This document shows, piece after piece, positions 8,378-15,869 of a stretch of DNA of 55,173 nucleotides. The stretch comes from Parachitinimonas caeni (lineage in GTDB: Bacteria; Pseudomonadota; Gammaproteobacteria; Burkholderiales; Chitinimonadaceae): NCBI RefSeq assembly GCF_030129945.1, contig NZ_JARRAF010000031.1, forward strand, positions 1 through 55,173, read 5' to 3'. Position 1 is the stretch's first letter, and the number at the start of each line of letters is the position of its first letter. The translations under genes were made by a program, and so were the position numbers. The notes under the pieces are model-generated. The model ran no database searches. It was not told the DNA's origin and saw only the letters and a program-made list of their open reading frames with translations.

Positions 8378-9232
8378 TCAGTGCTGGCGGGCCTTGACCA
8401 TCTTGACCAGTCGCTCGAACAGTGAGAGATCCTGCTCGTTTTTAAACAAGGCGCCCGATAGTGGCGGCAACGCCGCATCGCTGGCGGCGTTGCGCAGTAC
8501 TTCGGGTGGCACATCTTCGGCCAGCAGCAGCTTGAGCCAATCGAGCAGCTCAGAAGTCGATGGCTTTTTCTTCAGGCCGGGTAGCTCGCGAATCGCGAAG
8601 AATAGATCCATGGCCTCCTGAAGCAGCTCTTCCTTGAGCTTGGGGTAGTGGACGGCCACGATGTCGCGCATGGTGGCTTTATCGGGGAAGCGAATGTAGT
8701 GGAAGAAGCAGCGCCGCAAAAAGGCATCGGGTAGCTCCTTCTCGTTATTGCTGGTGATGATGATGACGGGCCGGTGGTGAGCACTGACTGTCTGGCGGGT
8801 TTCATAGACATAGAACTCCATCCGGTCCAGCTCGCGTAGCAGGTCGTTAGGGAATTCGATGTCCGCTTTGTCGATTTCATCAATCAGCAGAACGGCTTGT
8901 TGTTCTGATTCAAAGGCTTCCCATAGCTTGCCCCTGACGATGTATTGACTGATGTCCGAGACGCGGGGATCACCGAGCTGCGAATCACGCAGGCGTGATA
9001 CCGCGTCGTATTCATACAAGCCCTGCTGAGCCTTGGTGGTAGATTTGATATGCCACTGAATCAGCGGCAGACCCAGGCTGGCGGCGACTTCCTCGGCCAG
9101 CATGGTCTTGCCGGTACCGGGTTCACCCTTGATCAGCAAGGGGCGTTGCAAAGTCATGGCGGCGTTGACGGCCATGGTGAGATCGGCGGTCGCGACGTAA
9201 CGGTCACTGCCTGCAAAACGGGGAGACGACAT
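8378..9232 (-). CDS. MoxR-family AAA+ ATPase
   Basis: This 284-residue AAA+ ATPase has Walker A GEPGTGKT (about residues 36-43), Walker B LLIDEIDKAD, a sensor-1 region ending IIITSNNEKELPDAFLRRC, and an arginine-rich C-terminal lid. MoxR proteins act as chaperone-like motors that insert cofactors or assemble complexes, usually with a von Willebrand factor A protein encoded nearby. No VWA gene follows here: the next gene downstream is the ycaQ-like gene. The true partner must therefore be encoded elsewhere or be missing. The family assignment is firm; the target is unknown. Confidence 0.92.
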   Translation of the reverse strand: MSSPRFAGSDRYVATADLTMAVNAAMTLQRPLLIKGEPGTGKTMLAEEVAASLGLPLIQWHIKSTTKAQQGLYEYDAVSRLRDSQLGDPRVSDISQYIVRGKLWEAFESEQQAVLLIDEIDKADIEFPNDLLRELDRMEFYVYETRQTVSAHHRPVIIITSNNEKELPDAFLRRCFFHYIRFPDKATMRDIVAVHYPKLKEELLQEAMDLFFAIRELPGLKKKPSTSELLDWLKLLLAEDVPPEVLRNAASDAALPPLSGALFKNEQDLSLFERLVKMVKARQH

Positions 9233-9372
9233 GATGATGGCTACCTGCGTTAGTCAGGCTGCCGATTGTACGGAGCAGGGGGGGGAGCGGCAACGGCCGA
9301 TGAAGAGGTCGGCCCCGCTCATCCAGCGCGGCGCGTTTCGGCCAGTATGGTAGCGGTTGCGTGTGAGCCAAG

Positions 9373-9405
9373 ATCATGAACGGGCGGCAGGGCCCGGTTC
9401 ATGAT
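9373..9405 (-). terminator. Hairpin downstream of the TerB-like gene
   Basis: ATCATGAACGGGC at 9373-9385 pairs with GCCCGGTTCATGAT ending at 9405, with one bulged base. It lies 25 bp beyond the stop at 9430 on the minus strand. No strong U-tract follows, so this is a possible terminator or mRNA-stabilising structure. Confidence 0.4.
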
Positions 9406-9429
9406 TCTCGTATCGGGCTGTTTGCGTTC

Positions 9430-9843
9430 TCAGCGGGCAAAAGTGGCTTCGATATCATCGAGCGTGAGATGCCAGCGATCCAGCATATGGGCATAGATGG
9501 CCATTTCGGCGTCGGAAATATCTTCATCTGCCTTGCACAGATCCAGCGCCAGCGTGGCAACCAACAACCTTAGTTTCGGATCGACCACGGTATCGAGTAG
9601 ATCATCAATGCGCTGTCGGTCAATCAGGTGAATCTGGCCGCTTTCATCTGCTTCATCTGACAGATCATTGCAATAGTCATGCAAGACCTGAATGAACTGC
9701 TTGCGCGAGATGTTCAGCGCTTCATAGATGTGCAGGTGCTCGATTTCGTCGAGTTCTCGCGGATCCATATTGCCGTCGCTGACCATCAGCATGACCAGCA
9801 ATCTGGCAGCAGCTTCGGGGCTATTCTGGGCATATTTTTTCAT
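9430..9843 (-). CDS. TerB-like acidic helical protein
   Basis: The product is 137 residues, all-helical in appearance and strongly acidic. It contains two related acidic motifs, MLMVSDGNMDPRELDEIE (about residues 19-36) and LDLCKADEDISDAEMAIY (about 101-118), the arrangement seen in TerB/tellurite-resistance-like domains that bind metal ions. I infer a TerB-like fold; the function is unknown and need not concern tellurite. An in-frame start exists at 9867, but the ATG at 9843 has AGGAG seven bases upstream and is preferred. It follows the thioesterase gene by 10 bp, so the two are probably cotranscribed. Confidence 0.7.
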   Translation of the reverse strand: MKKYAQNSPEAAARLLVMLMVSDGNMDPRELDEIEHLHIYEALNISRKQFIQVLHDYCNDLSDEADESGQIHLIDRQRIDDLLDTVVDPKLRLLVATLALDLCKADEDISDAEMAIYAHMLDRWHLTLDDIEATFAR

Positions 9844-9853
9844 GCACTGACTC

Positions 9854-10303
9854 CTAGTTTGGATCACTTTCCTGGGTATAGGCGTTCAAGGCCGCCGAAA
9901 ATTCGGGCGGCACTCCCACAGGTTTTCGCACGGTATAGTCGAAGAACACCAAGCCAGTCTTGGCATGGAGCACTTCGCGCTGTCTTTCCAGACTCTCGAA
10001 GCAATAGTAGAGATCGCAACCGTACTTGTTGAAATCGATGGCTGCAACCCCTACCGACAACTTCTCGCCCCAGAAGGCTTCGGCTTTGAAAACCAGCGCG
10101 GCATCCGCCAGGATGATCCCCTTGCCGGCAATATCGAGCTCGGAAAAACCAAGAGCCCGCAGGAAGCGCATTCTGGCTTCGTGGACCAGCGTAAGGGCTG
10201 AGTCATTGCCCAAGTGCCCGCCATAGTTGATCAGGCCGATCTGGATCTCCATCTCGGTACGAAATGGGTAGCTATCGGGCATTACTAGTTTCAACCGGGC
10301 CAT
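9854..10303 (-). CDS. Acyl-CoA thioesterase, 4-hydroxybenzoyl-CoA thioesterase/YbgC-like hotdog fold
   Basis: This is a hotdog-fold hydrolase expected to cleave acyl-CoA thioesters in the cytoplasm. The 149-residue chain contains the family pattern of a short N-terminal strand (MEIQIGLINYGGHLGNDSAL), a long helix (EARMRFLRALGF) and strands ending HAKTGLVFFDYTVRKPVGVP. The usual Asp of the YbgC active site (TDxxGHV) is replaced by NYGGHLGND, so the substrate class is uncertain. The ATG at 10303 gives the usual family length. The gene leads a minus-strand pair with the TerB-like gene. Confidence 0.8.
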   Translation of the reverse strand: MARLKLVMPDSYPFRTEMEIQIGLINYGGHLGNDSALTLVHEARMRFLRALGFSELDIAGKGIILADAALVFKAEAFWGEKLSVGVAAIDFNKYGCDLYYCFESLERQREVLHAKTGLVFFDYTVRKPVGVPPEFSAALNAYTQESDPN

Positions 10304-10572
10304 GCTGCGAACGAGACAGTTAACGGAACTGGCGAGTGTATGCCGGCCTCTCTGGCTTGGCAACGCGGTGGCTTTCGGGAGAATGCGTCATGCAGAAAGG
10401 CGATTTGTATCGGGAACGGACGGTTTGTGTGCTTGATCCAAGCCAAACGATGTGGGGGCTCAGCGTGGCAGACTGAACAGGCGCCTACCCAGAGTCATCG
10501 CCGCAGGCTCATCTTGTCGGACAGGGTATTGGGCTCTTGGTTGTCTGAGCTGAGCTATACAGGAGAGTTACG
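10304..10572. other. Intergenic region upstream of the stress-protein unit
   Basis: This divergent gap separates the thioesterase gene from the short ORF at 10573. It should hold promoters for both directions, but I see no clear -35/-10 pair, repeat or operator. Confidence 0.4.
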
Positions 10573-10689
10573 ATGATGAGTTGGGCGCGCGAGATCAAAA
10601 ACGAATGGATTTCAGTGCTTGTCCGGTTTGACGCTGCGCAGAATTTTTGTGGCGGTTTGAAAGGCCCTGCAGTGCTCAAGCGGCATTAA
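10573..10689 (+). CDS. Possible 38-residue small protein ahead of uspA
   Basis: An ATG at 10573 (with a second at 10576) follows AGGAG at 10561-10565 by seven bases, a strong ribosome binding site. The frame runs 38 codons, starting MMSWAREIKNEWISVLVRFD and ending LKRH, and stops 14 bp before the uspA start. No family is recognised. It could be a genuine small protein, a leader that couples translation to uspA, or chance. The support is only the ribosome binding site and the position. Confidence 0.4.
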   Translation: MMSWAREIKNEWISVLVRFDAAQNFCGGLKGPAVLKRH

Positions 10690-10703
10690 TCAGGAGGTTT
10701 GCC

Positions 10704-11150
10704 ATGTACCAGCGTATTTTGGTTCCTGTCGATGATAGTCATACATCGCGGCAGTCATTGGGAGAGGCGGTAAGATTCTGTCAGGAGCAACATGCCACTA
10801 TCCGTTTGGTGCATGTCATCGACCTCGCGCAGTTCTCCTGGGGAGGTGCCGAGTTCGTTGATGTGGGTGAATTGCAAACCAGCTTGCGCCAAAGCGGCCA
10901 GAAAATACTGGACGCGGCAGCGGCTATTGTCAGAGAGTCTGGCATTGAGCCAGATATGGGCTTGCTGGAGATATGGGGAGGGCAAACCTCTCAGGCTATC
11001 ATTGATGAAGCCAAGCTCTGGCGCGCAGACATCATTGTGATGGGCACACATGGTTGGACTGGCCTGGACCATCTGCTGCTGGGAAGCGTTGCCGAAGGCG
11101 TCGTCCGGCATGCACCAGTGCCAGTCCTGCTGAACCGAAGTAATCGCTGA
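10704..11150 (+). CDS. Universal stress protein, UspA family
   Basis: The 148-residue cytoplasmic protein is a single Usp domain. It starts MYQRILVPVDDSHTSRQSL, the nucleotide-side strand of the family, and ends with the ATP-binding signature GTHGWTGLDHLLLGSVAEGV (G-2x-G-9x-GS) followed by PVPVLL. It therefore belongs to the ATP-binding class of stress proteins that aid survival in starvation or respiratory stress. The start at 10704 is set by AGGAGG at 10692-10697; an upstream in-frame extension lacks such a site. A terminator hairpin follows at 11202-11228. Confidence 0.93.
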   Translation: MYQRILVPVDDSHTSRQSLGEAVRFCQEQHATIRLVHVIDLAQFSWGGAEFVDVGELQTSLRQSGQKILDAAAAIVRESGIEPDMGLLEIWGGQTSQAIIDEAKLWRADIIVMGTHGWTGLDHLLLGSVAEGVVRHAPVPVLLNRSNR

Positions 11151-11201
11151 AAAACTGCTGGACTCAGGATTATCAAGGTGCGGCTGATGCATGGATCATC
11201 G

Positions 11202-11228
11202 CCGCTACCGGGATTCTGTAGCGGTTTT
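11202..11228 (+). terminator. Intrinsic terminator of uspA
   Basis: CCGCTAC at 11202-11208 pairs with GTAGCGG at 11218-11224 across a 9-nt loop, and TTTT follows at once. It lies 51 bp after the uspA stop and before the radical SAM gene. Confidence 0.7.
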
Positions 11229-11258
11229 CGGCGGCAGACAGGGCAGAATGGGTAGAGA

Positions 11259-12131
11259 GTGGCTGAAACGATTCAACTTGTAACTGAAACACTGGATGTC
11301 AATGATCATCGCCGTGATATTGCCGGCTTGCGATATGTGTATCCCGTGGTATCGCGACGGGCAGGCGGGGTATCTCTGGGTATCAATCTGAACCCTAACA
11401 ATGCCTGTAATTGGCGTTGTATCTATTGCCAGGTGCCTGACCTTGTGAGAGGAAACGCACCTGCAATTGATCTCGAATTGCTGCAGCATGAGCTGCATTC
11501 CGCTCTGCAGGCCTTGCTGCATGGTGACTTCATGCAACGTCATGTGCCCGAAGGTGTGCGGCGGTTCAATGACATTGCGTTGTCGGGTAATGGCGAACCG
11601 ACAACCAGTCATGAGTTTTCGGATGTCATTCGGATAATTGCAGCATCGCGGGCAAGTTTTGGGCTGGATGAATCGGTAAAGACCGTGTTGATTACCAATG
11701 GCAGCCAGTTACACAAGCCGGTGATTCAAGCTTCGTTGTCTGAAATGTCTAATCTGAACGGGGAGGTCTGGTACAAGCTTGACCGGGTACCGGACGGGAC
11801 GTTGTCTGTGGTCAATCAGGTGGCATTGACGCGTTCCGCTGTACTCCGGCATCTGATTGCCGCCTCGCAAGTCTGCCGCACATGGGTGCAGACCTGTATG
11901 TTCGAGCTGGATGGATGGCTACCCTCAGAGCAGGAAATCACTGATTACCTGGAGCTAGTGCAAGCAGCCAAAGTAGCAGGAGGAAAACTGGAGGGGGTAT
12001 TGCTCTATGGTTTGGCGCGAGCTTCAACGCAACCGGAAGCACCAAGGCTGGGGCGGGCGCCAGAAGCCTGGATGAGAAGCTTGGCCCAGCGCATCGAATC
12101 GCTGGGCCTTGCCGTGCGGCTATCGCCCTGA
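11259..12131 (+). CDS. Radical SAM protein (COG0731-like)
   Basis: This 290-residue protein has the radical SAM cluster motif CNWRCIYC, with cysteines at residues 50, 54 and 57 that bind a [4Fe-4S] cluster for S-adenosylmethionine cleavage. The following IALSGNGEPTTSHEF block matches the glycine-rich SAM-contact strand. The sequence is of the type related to wyosine-synthetase-like radical SAM proteins, but the bacterial substrate is not known to me. The start is a GTG at 11259 with only a weak purine stretch before it. It runs convergently into the XRE regulator, with only 2 bp between the stops. Confidence 0.85.
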   Translation: MAETIQLVTETLDVNDHRRDIAGLRYVYPVVSRRAGGVSLGINLNPNNACNWRCIYCQVPDLVRGNAPAIDLELLQHELHSALQALLHGDFMQRHVPEGVRRFNDIALSGNGEPTTSHEFSDVIRIIAASRASFGLDESVKTVLITNGSQLHKPVIQASLSEMSNLNGEVWYKLDRVPDGTLSVVNQVALTRSAVLRHLIAASQVCRTWVQTCMFELDGWLPSEQEITDYLELVQAAKVAGGKLEGVLLYGLARASTQPEAPRLGRAPEAWMRSLAQRIESLGLAVRLSP

Positions 12132-12133
12132 GC

Positions 12134-12481
12134 TTAGTCTTGCCCGGCTTCGTGCTGGGCGGGCGGATTCTGAGCTGCTTGTGCTTTGGCGGCTTCCATG
12201 CGGGCCTTTACCGCCTTTTGCAGGCTCTTGTAGAGGTCAGGATGGTTATCGCGCAAATAGTCGATAATCTCGAAGTCTTCCCGCTTTACGCGGGTCAAAT
12301 CGAGTTGCTCTACGTGAACGAGCCGTAATAGCTCGCGCACAGGTTTTGGCATGTTACGGCCGCTCTCATAGCGCGAGCCGCCGCTCTGCGTTACCCCGAT
12401 CTTCGTCCAGAATTCTTGTTGGTTTAGTCCCAACCTTCTGCGGATGTCTCTAGGGTTCAGTACTTTCTCGAACAATTTCAT
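12134..12481 (-). CDS. XRE-like helix-turn-helix regulator
   Basis: The 115-residue protein carries a lambda-repressor-type helix-turn-helix at about residues 10-60 (DIRRRLGLNQQEFWTKIGVTQ, then SRYESGRNMPKPVRELLRL). This is followed by a charged helical tail ending in an Ala/Gln-rich segment. The KREDFEIIDYLRDNHPDLYKSL block is typical of short betaproteobacterial regulators of this class. It probably dimerises and represses a nearby promoter. The only sizeable non-coding region beside it is 12482-12788, where it may regulate itself. Confidence 0.85.
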   Translation of the reverse strand: MKLFEKVLNPRDIRRRLGLNQQEFWTKIGVTQSGGSRYESGRNMPKPVRELLRLVHVEQLDLTRVKREDFEIIDYLRDNHPDLYKSLQKAVKARMEAAKAQAAQNPPAQHEAGQD

Positions 12482-12788
12482 CAGTCGATCCCTCAGTTTG
12501 AAACTTATGCCCGCGTTGTCAGCGACACCCGGTCTTTGGTGTCACCTACAGTTATTTGTCATTGTGAGCGTCATCGTAGAACACCATTCAAGCTATGACA
12601 AACAGATTCTGGCTTTTGAATTGTAAAAGCTTGAAATGATTGGCTTAGCCATTTTGAAGAACTACAGCTGTCGATACACGTAAGCTACTGTTTTAGCGGG
12701 CGCTAATATTACTTCATTATGTCACACTTCAAAAGCAAGTTGGACTTTCAAAATGACTTCAAACAGACTTGTCATATCCTGAAAGAGT
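12482..12788. other. AT-rich intergenic region upstream of the XRE regulator
   Basis: About 307 bp with no gene, markedly richer in A and T than the flanks. It holds an inverted repeat TTTGTCAT (12555-12562) and ATGACAAA (12595-12602), which could be an operator for the regulator; this is a guess from symmetry alone. No glnE terminator with a U-tract was seen. Confidence 0.35.
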
Positions 12789-15470
12789 TTATCCATGTAG
12801 TGCATCCTGACCAAATACATGCAGCCAGAGTTCCTGCACCGAATGGAGTAGCCCGGCGATAACTGGCTGCGTGGTCAATACAACAGATGTACCGTCCAGC
12901 CTCTGTGTGTGCTGAATACGACGAAATTCCCTATACGCCGTTTGTCCCTCTAAACCAAGCTTGGCGGGAATCAGGCCATGATCTACGGCGGTACCCAGCA
13001 ACGCGATGTTACCGCTATTGCGCGTCAGATCTGGCGCCGCTTCTGCGTGGGCCAGCACCAGATACTGCACAATGAATTCGACGTCCACGATTCCGCCTCT
13101 GACATGCTTTATGTCGGTGGGATGCGGTGGATGCGTCGCTAGCATTCTGTTGCGCATCGACAACACTTCGGCTGCCAGCTGCTCGGGGTCGCGTTTCTGC
13201 ATCAGGACCTCGCGCCGGATTGTTTCAAATCGTTCACCAACATTTACATCTCCGGCCGCATAACGAGCTCGGGTTAATGCTTGATGCTCCCATACCCAAG
13301 CCTCCTTCTGCTGGTAGTGAGAGAAGGCTTCAATGCTGCTGACCAATAATCCGGATGCGCCGTTTGGACGTAGCCGCAGATCGATGTCATACAGTTGACC
13401 GGCGGGGGTGGCGGTTGTGAGCCAGTTGTTAATCCGTTTGGCTAGTCTTGCGTACTGCTCGGCTGCTTCGGGGGCGGTGTCGTCGTAGATAAAGATCAAG
13501 TCTAAATCAGAGCCATAGCCAAGTTCCTTGCCGCCTAACTTGCCGTAACCAATGATCGCGAAGTTCGGATGTTCTCGATGCTTGCTGGGAAGCTCAGCCC
13601 AGCAACGTTCGATGCTGAGCGTAAGCATCAGGTCTGCCAGCGCTGATAGCTGATCGGACAAGGCTTCGACGGTGTAGTGTTCTGCCAGATCCTGAGCAAC
13701 CAGACGGAATATCTGGGTGTGCTGGAAGTGGCGCAGCAAATCCATCTGCGCTTCTGCATCGCCCGCGTGAGCTTCGAGTTCGCTACGGAGGTTCGCGGCC
13801 AGTTTTGGCCAGTCGGGTGCTGAATAGAGAATTCTGGCGTCGAGAAGTTCATCCAGCAGGATAGGATGGGTATTCAGGTAGTCCGATACCCAAGGGCTGG
13901 CACTGTAGAGGCTGGCCAGACGGCGCAGGGTCTGTGGGTGCTCGGTCAGCAAGGCCAGATACGCTTCGCGTCGGCTGATGGTTTCGAGGAAGCGCAGGAT
14001 GCGGGTCAGTGTGGCATCCGGGTTGCTGAAGCTGGCTGCGACTTCGATCAGCGGGGGGATGAGTGCGTCGATCTTGCGGCGGCTTTTGTCGCCCAGTGTC
14101 TGGTAGCGATGACTGCTGGCAATCGCGGCCAATTGGCGTTGCATTTCGGCTGACTCGGCGTAGCCAAGCTGCTTGAGGCGGTGTGTGGCGTGGTCAGTGG
14201 TCTGGATATCCAGCCAGAGGCCGGTCAGCGGATGCACCGATTCGCCATCCGCCTGAGGCAGCATGAACACCTGCTCGAAATAGCGAGAGACGCGCGAACG
14301 ATGTTGATCAAGCGCGCCAAGGCAATCCTGCCAGCTGGAGCAGCCCATGCTGTGGGCAATGCGTTGCCGGTCTTCGTCGTTGCCAGGCAAGGTTTGGGTC
14401 TGAGCGTCGTCCAGATATTGCAGGCGGTGTTCCAGGTTCCGCAGAAAGACGTAGGCCGCATTGAGTTCCTGACGCATCTCTTGCCCGATCAGCCCTTGCT
14501 CGGCCAGCTCGGCCAGCACAGGCTGGGTGGGGCGCACCTGCAGCGCGCGATTGCGTCCACCTCGAATCAGTTGAAAGACTTGGGCGATGAACTCGACTTC
14601 GCGGATTCCTCCCGGCCCAAGCTTGATGTTGTCGGCCAGATCACGCCGGATTACTTCTCGCTGAATCTGTGCGTGCAGGTCTCGCATCGAGCCATAGGCG
14701 CCGTAATCCAGATATTTTCGATAAATGAATGGCCGGACGATCTGCATCAGTCCTTCTTGGTCGCCAGATAAGGGCCGGCCCTTGATCCAGGCGTAGCGCT
14801 CCCATTCACGACCCTGGGTATAGAAATAGTTTTCAAGCGCGGCAAACGATGACACCAATGGTCCGGAATCTCCATACGGGCGTAGTCGCATATCCACCCG
14901 GAACACGAAGCCATCCAGTGTCGGATCGTGCAGCAGGGCAATCAGCTGCTTGCCGATGCGCGAGAAATACTCATGGTTCGAAACAGGGCGCGGGCCGTCG
15001 GTTTCGCCGTCTTCCGGGTAAACGAAGATCAGGTCGATATCGGACGATACGTTGAGTTCGCGTCCGCCCAATTTGCCCATGCCAACAACGATCAGGCGTT
15101 GCGTGGTGCCGCTGTCCGCTCCGATGGGTTGACCATAACGCTCGTGCGGCTGGTCCAGCAGTTTGAGACAGGCGGCAATGGCAGCTTCCGCCAGATCACT
15201 GGTTGTTGCCATGACCTCGTATAGATCCGATAACCCGGCCAGCTCGCGACCGATCAATCTGGCCATGACAGCCTGGCGCAGCAGGCGCAGGCTGACTTTC
15301 AACCCGGCTTCGTCTTGAGATGGGCGCTGGCTTAACCATTCGTCCATTTCAGCACGCAGGAATGGGCGTGACATCTGGCTGAGGGTGGTGTCAGCCAGCG
15401 TCGGGTTCTGGGCGAACAGGCGTTGCAGGTAGCGGCTGTGAGCCAGAGCGGGGGCGAGGGAATGAGACAT
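12789..15470 (-). CDS. glnE: Bifunctional glutamine synthetase adenylyltransferase/deadenylylase
   Basis: GlnE attaches AMP to glutamine synthetase when nitrogen is plentiful and removes it when nitrogen is scarce, under PII control. Both nucleotidyltransferase halves are visible: GMGKLGGRELNVSSDIDLIF near residue 130 (deadenylylation side) and GYGKLGGKELGYGSDLDLIF near residue 638 (adenylylation side), each with the paired Asp residues. From the ATG at 15470 the protein has 893 residues, within the family range. That start has GGAG five bases upstream; an in-frame ATG at 15572 lacks a clear site. The gene is monocistronic and divergent from yhdP. Confidence 0.95.
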   Translation of the reverse strand: MSHSLAPALAHSRYLQRLFAQNPTLADTTLSQMSRPFLRAEMDEWLSQRPSQDEAGLKVSLRLLRQAVMARLIGRELAGLSDLYEVMATTSDLAEAAIAACLKLLDQPHERYGQPIGADSGTTQRLIVVGMGKLGGRELNVSSDIDLIFVYPEDGETDGPRPVSNHEYFSRIGKQLIALLHDPTLDGFVFRVDMRLRPYGDSGPLVSSFAALENYFYTQGREWERYAWIKGRPLSGDQEGLMQIVRPFIYRKYLDYGAYGSMRDLHAQIQREVIRRDLADNIKLGPGGIREVEFIAQVFQLIRGGRNRALQVRPTQPVLAELAEQGLIGQEMRQELNAAYVFLRNLEHRLQYLDDAQTQTLPGNDEDRQRIAHSMGCSSWQDCLGALDQHRSRVSRYFEQVFMLPQADGESVHPLTGLWLDIQTTDHATHRLKQLGYAESAEMQRQLAAIASSHRYQTLGDKSRRKIDALIPPLIEVAASFSNPDATLTRILRFLETISRREAYLALLTEHPQTLRRLASLYSASPWVSDYLNTHPILLDELLDARILYSAPDWPKLAANLRSELEAHAGDAEAQMDLLRHFQHTQIFRLVAQDLAEHYTVEALSDQLSALADLMLTLSIERCWAELPSKHREHPNFAIIGYGKLGGKELGYGSDLDLIFIYDDTAPEAAEQYARLAKRINNWLTTATPAGQLYDIDLRLRPNGASGLLVSSIEAFSHYQQKEAWVWEHQALTRARYAAGDVNVGERFETIRREVLMQKRDPEQLAAEVLSMRNRMLATHPPHPTDIKHVRGGIVDVEFIVQYLVLAHAEAAPDLTRNSGNIALLGTAVDHGLIPAKLGLEGQTAYREFRRIQHTQRLDGTSVVLTTQPVIAGLLHSVQELWLHVFGQDALHG

Positions 15471-15869
15471 GGCAACTCCGGGGAACTGGGGGACTGATTC
15501 GGGCTCTATTGGGTTGATGTTGGGACGGTCATCTGGCATGGCCGGGGCCGTCGCGAGAGGAATTCGTTGCATAGGCGTCGTATGCCGGCGGCTGGCAAGC
15601 CGCCTGGACGCGGTTCTCTACAACGATACGTTACAATAGCCTTTGGCTCTGCCGACGTCTCGCTGCTGGTTCTGGGATGAAATGGTCAACAGAGCCAAGC
15701 TGCCTGCCGCCAAGTCAGGTCAAATCAGGGCAAGATGGGCTTGCCAGAATGCCTTACCGGTTCTGGCGACGTCAGAAGTTCTTTGCGAAGAGACTTTTCG
15801 AAGACCCTGCCACATCGCTTGTGCGGTGCTTCCCTGCCTTTTTCATCCCGTTTACACGACTTATTCCGA
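15471..15869. other. Divergent intergenic region between glnE and yhdP
   Basis: About 400 bp. It holds the mini-element at 15643-15698 and a possible -10 box (TACAAT, 15632-15637) without a good -35. The in-frame extension of yhdP from 15735 is not supported by a ribosome binding site. Nothing else is recognised. Confidence 0.4.
15643..15698. repeat. 56-bp mini inverted-repeat element
   Basis: The left tip is TTGGCTCTGCCGACG. The right tip, read on the minus strand, is TTGGCTCTGTTGACC. The outer 10 bases match perfectly and the next 5 differ at 3 positions. The right tip fits the GGCTCTGTTGAC consensus of the other elements. It sits between two divergent genes and has no coding capacity. Confidence 0.55.

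Noticed and set aside
9430-9843. Tellurite resistance function for the TerB-like protein
   Set aside because: No terA, terC, terD or terZ genes are nearby, so only the fold-level name is given.
12555-12602. TTTGTCAT/ATGACAAA repeat as a defined operator of the XRE regulator
   Set aside because: The arms are only 8 bp and 32 bp apart in AT-rich DNA; chance occurrence is likely, so it is noted only in the gap description.
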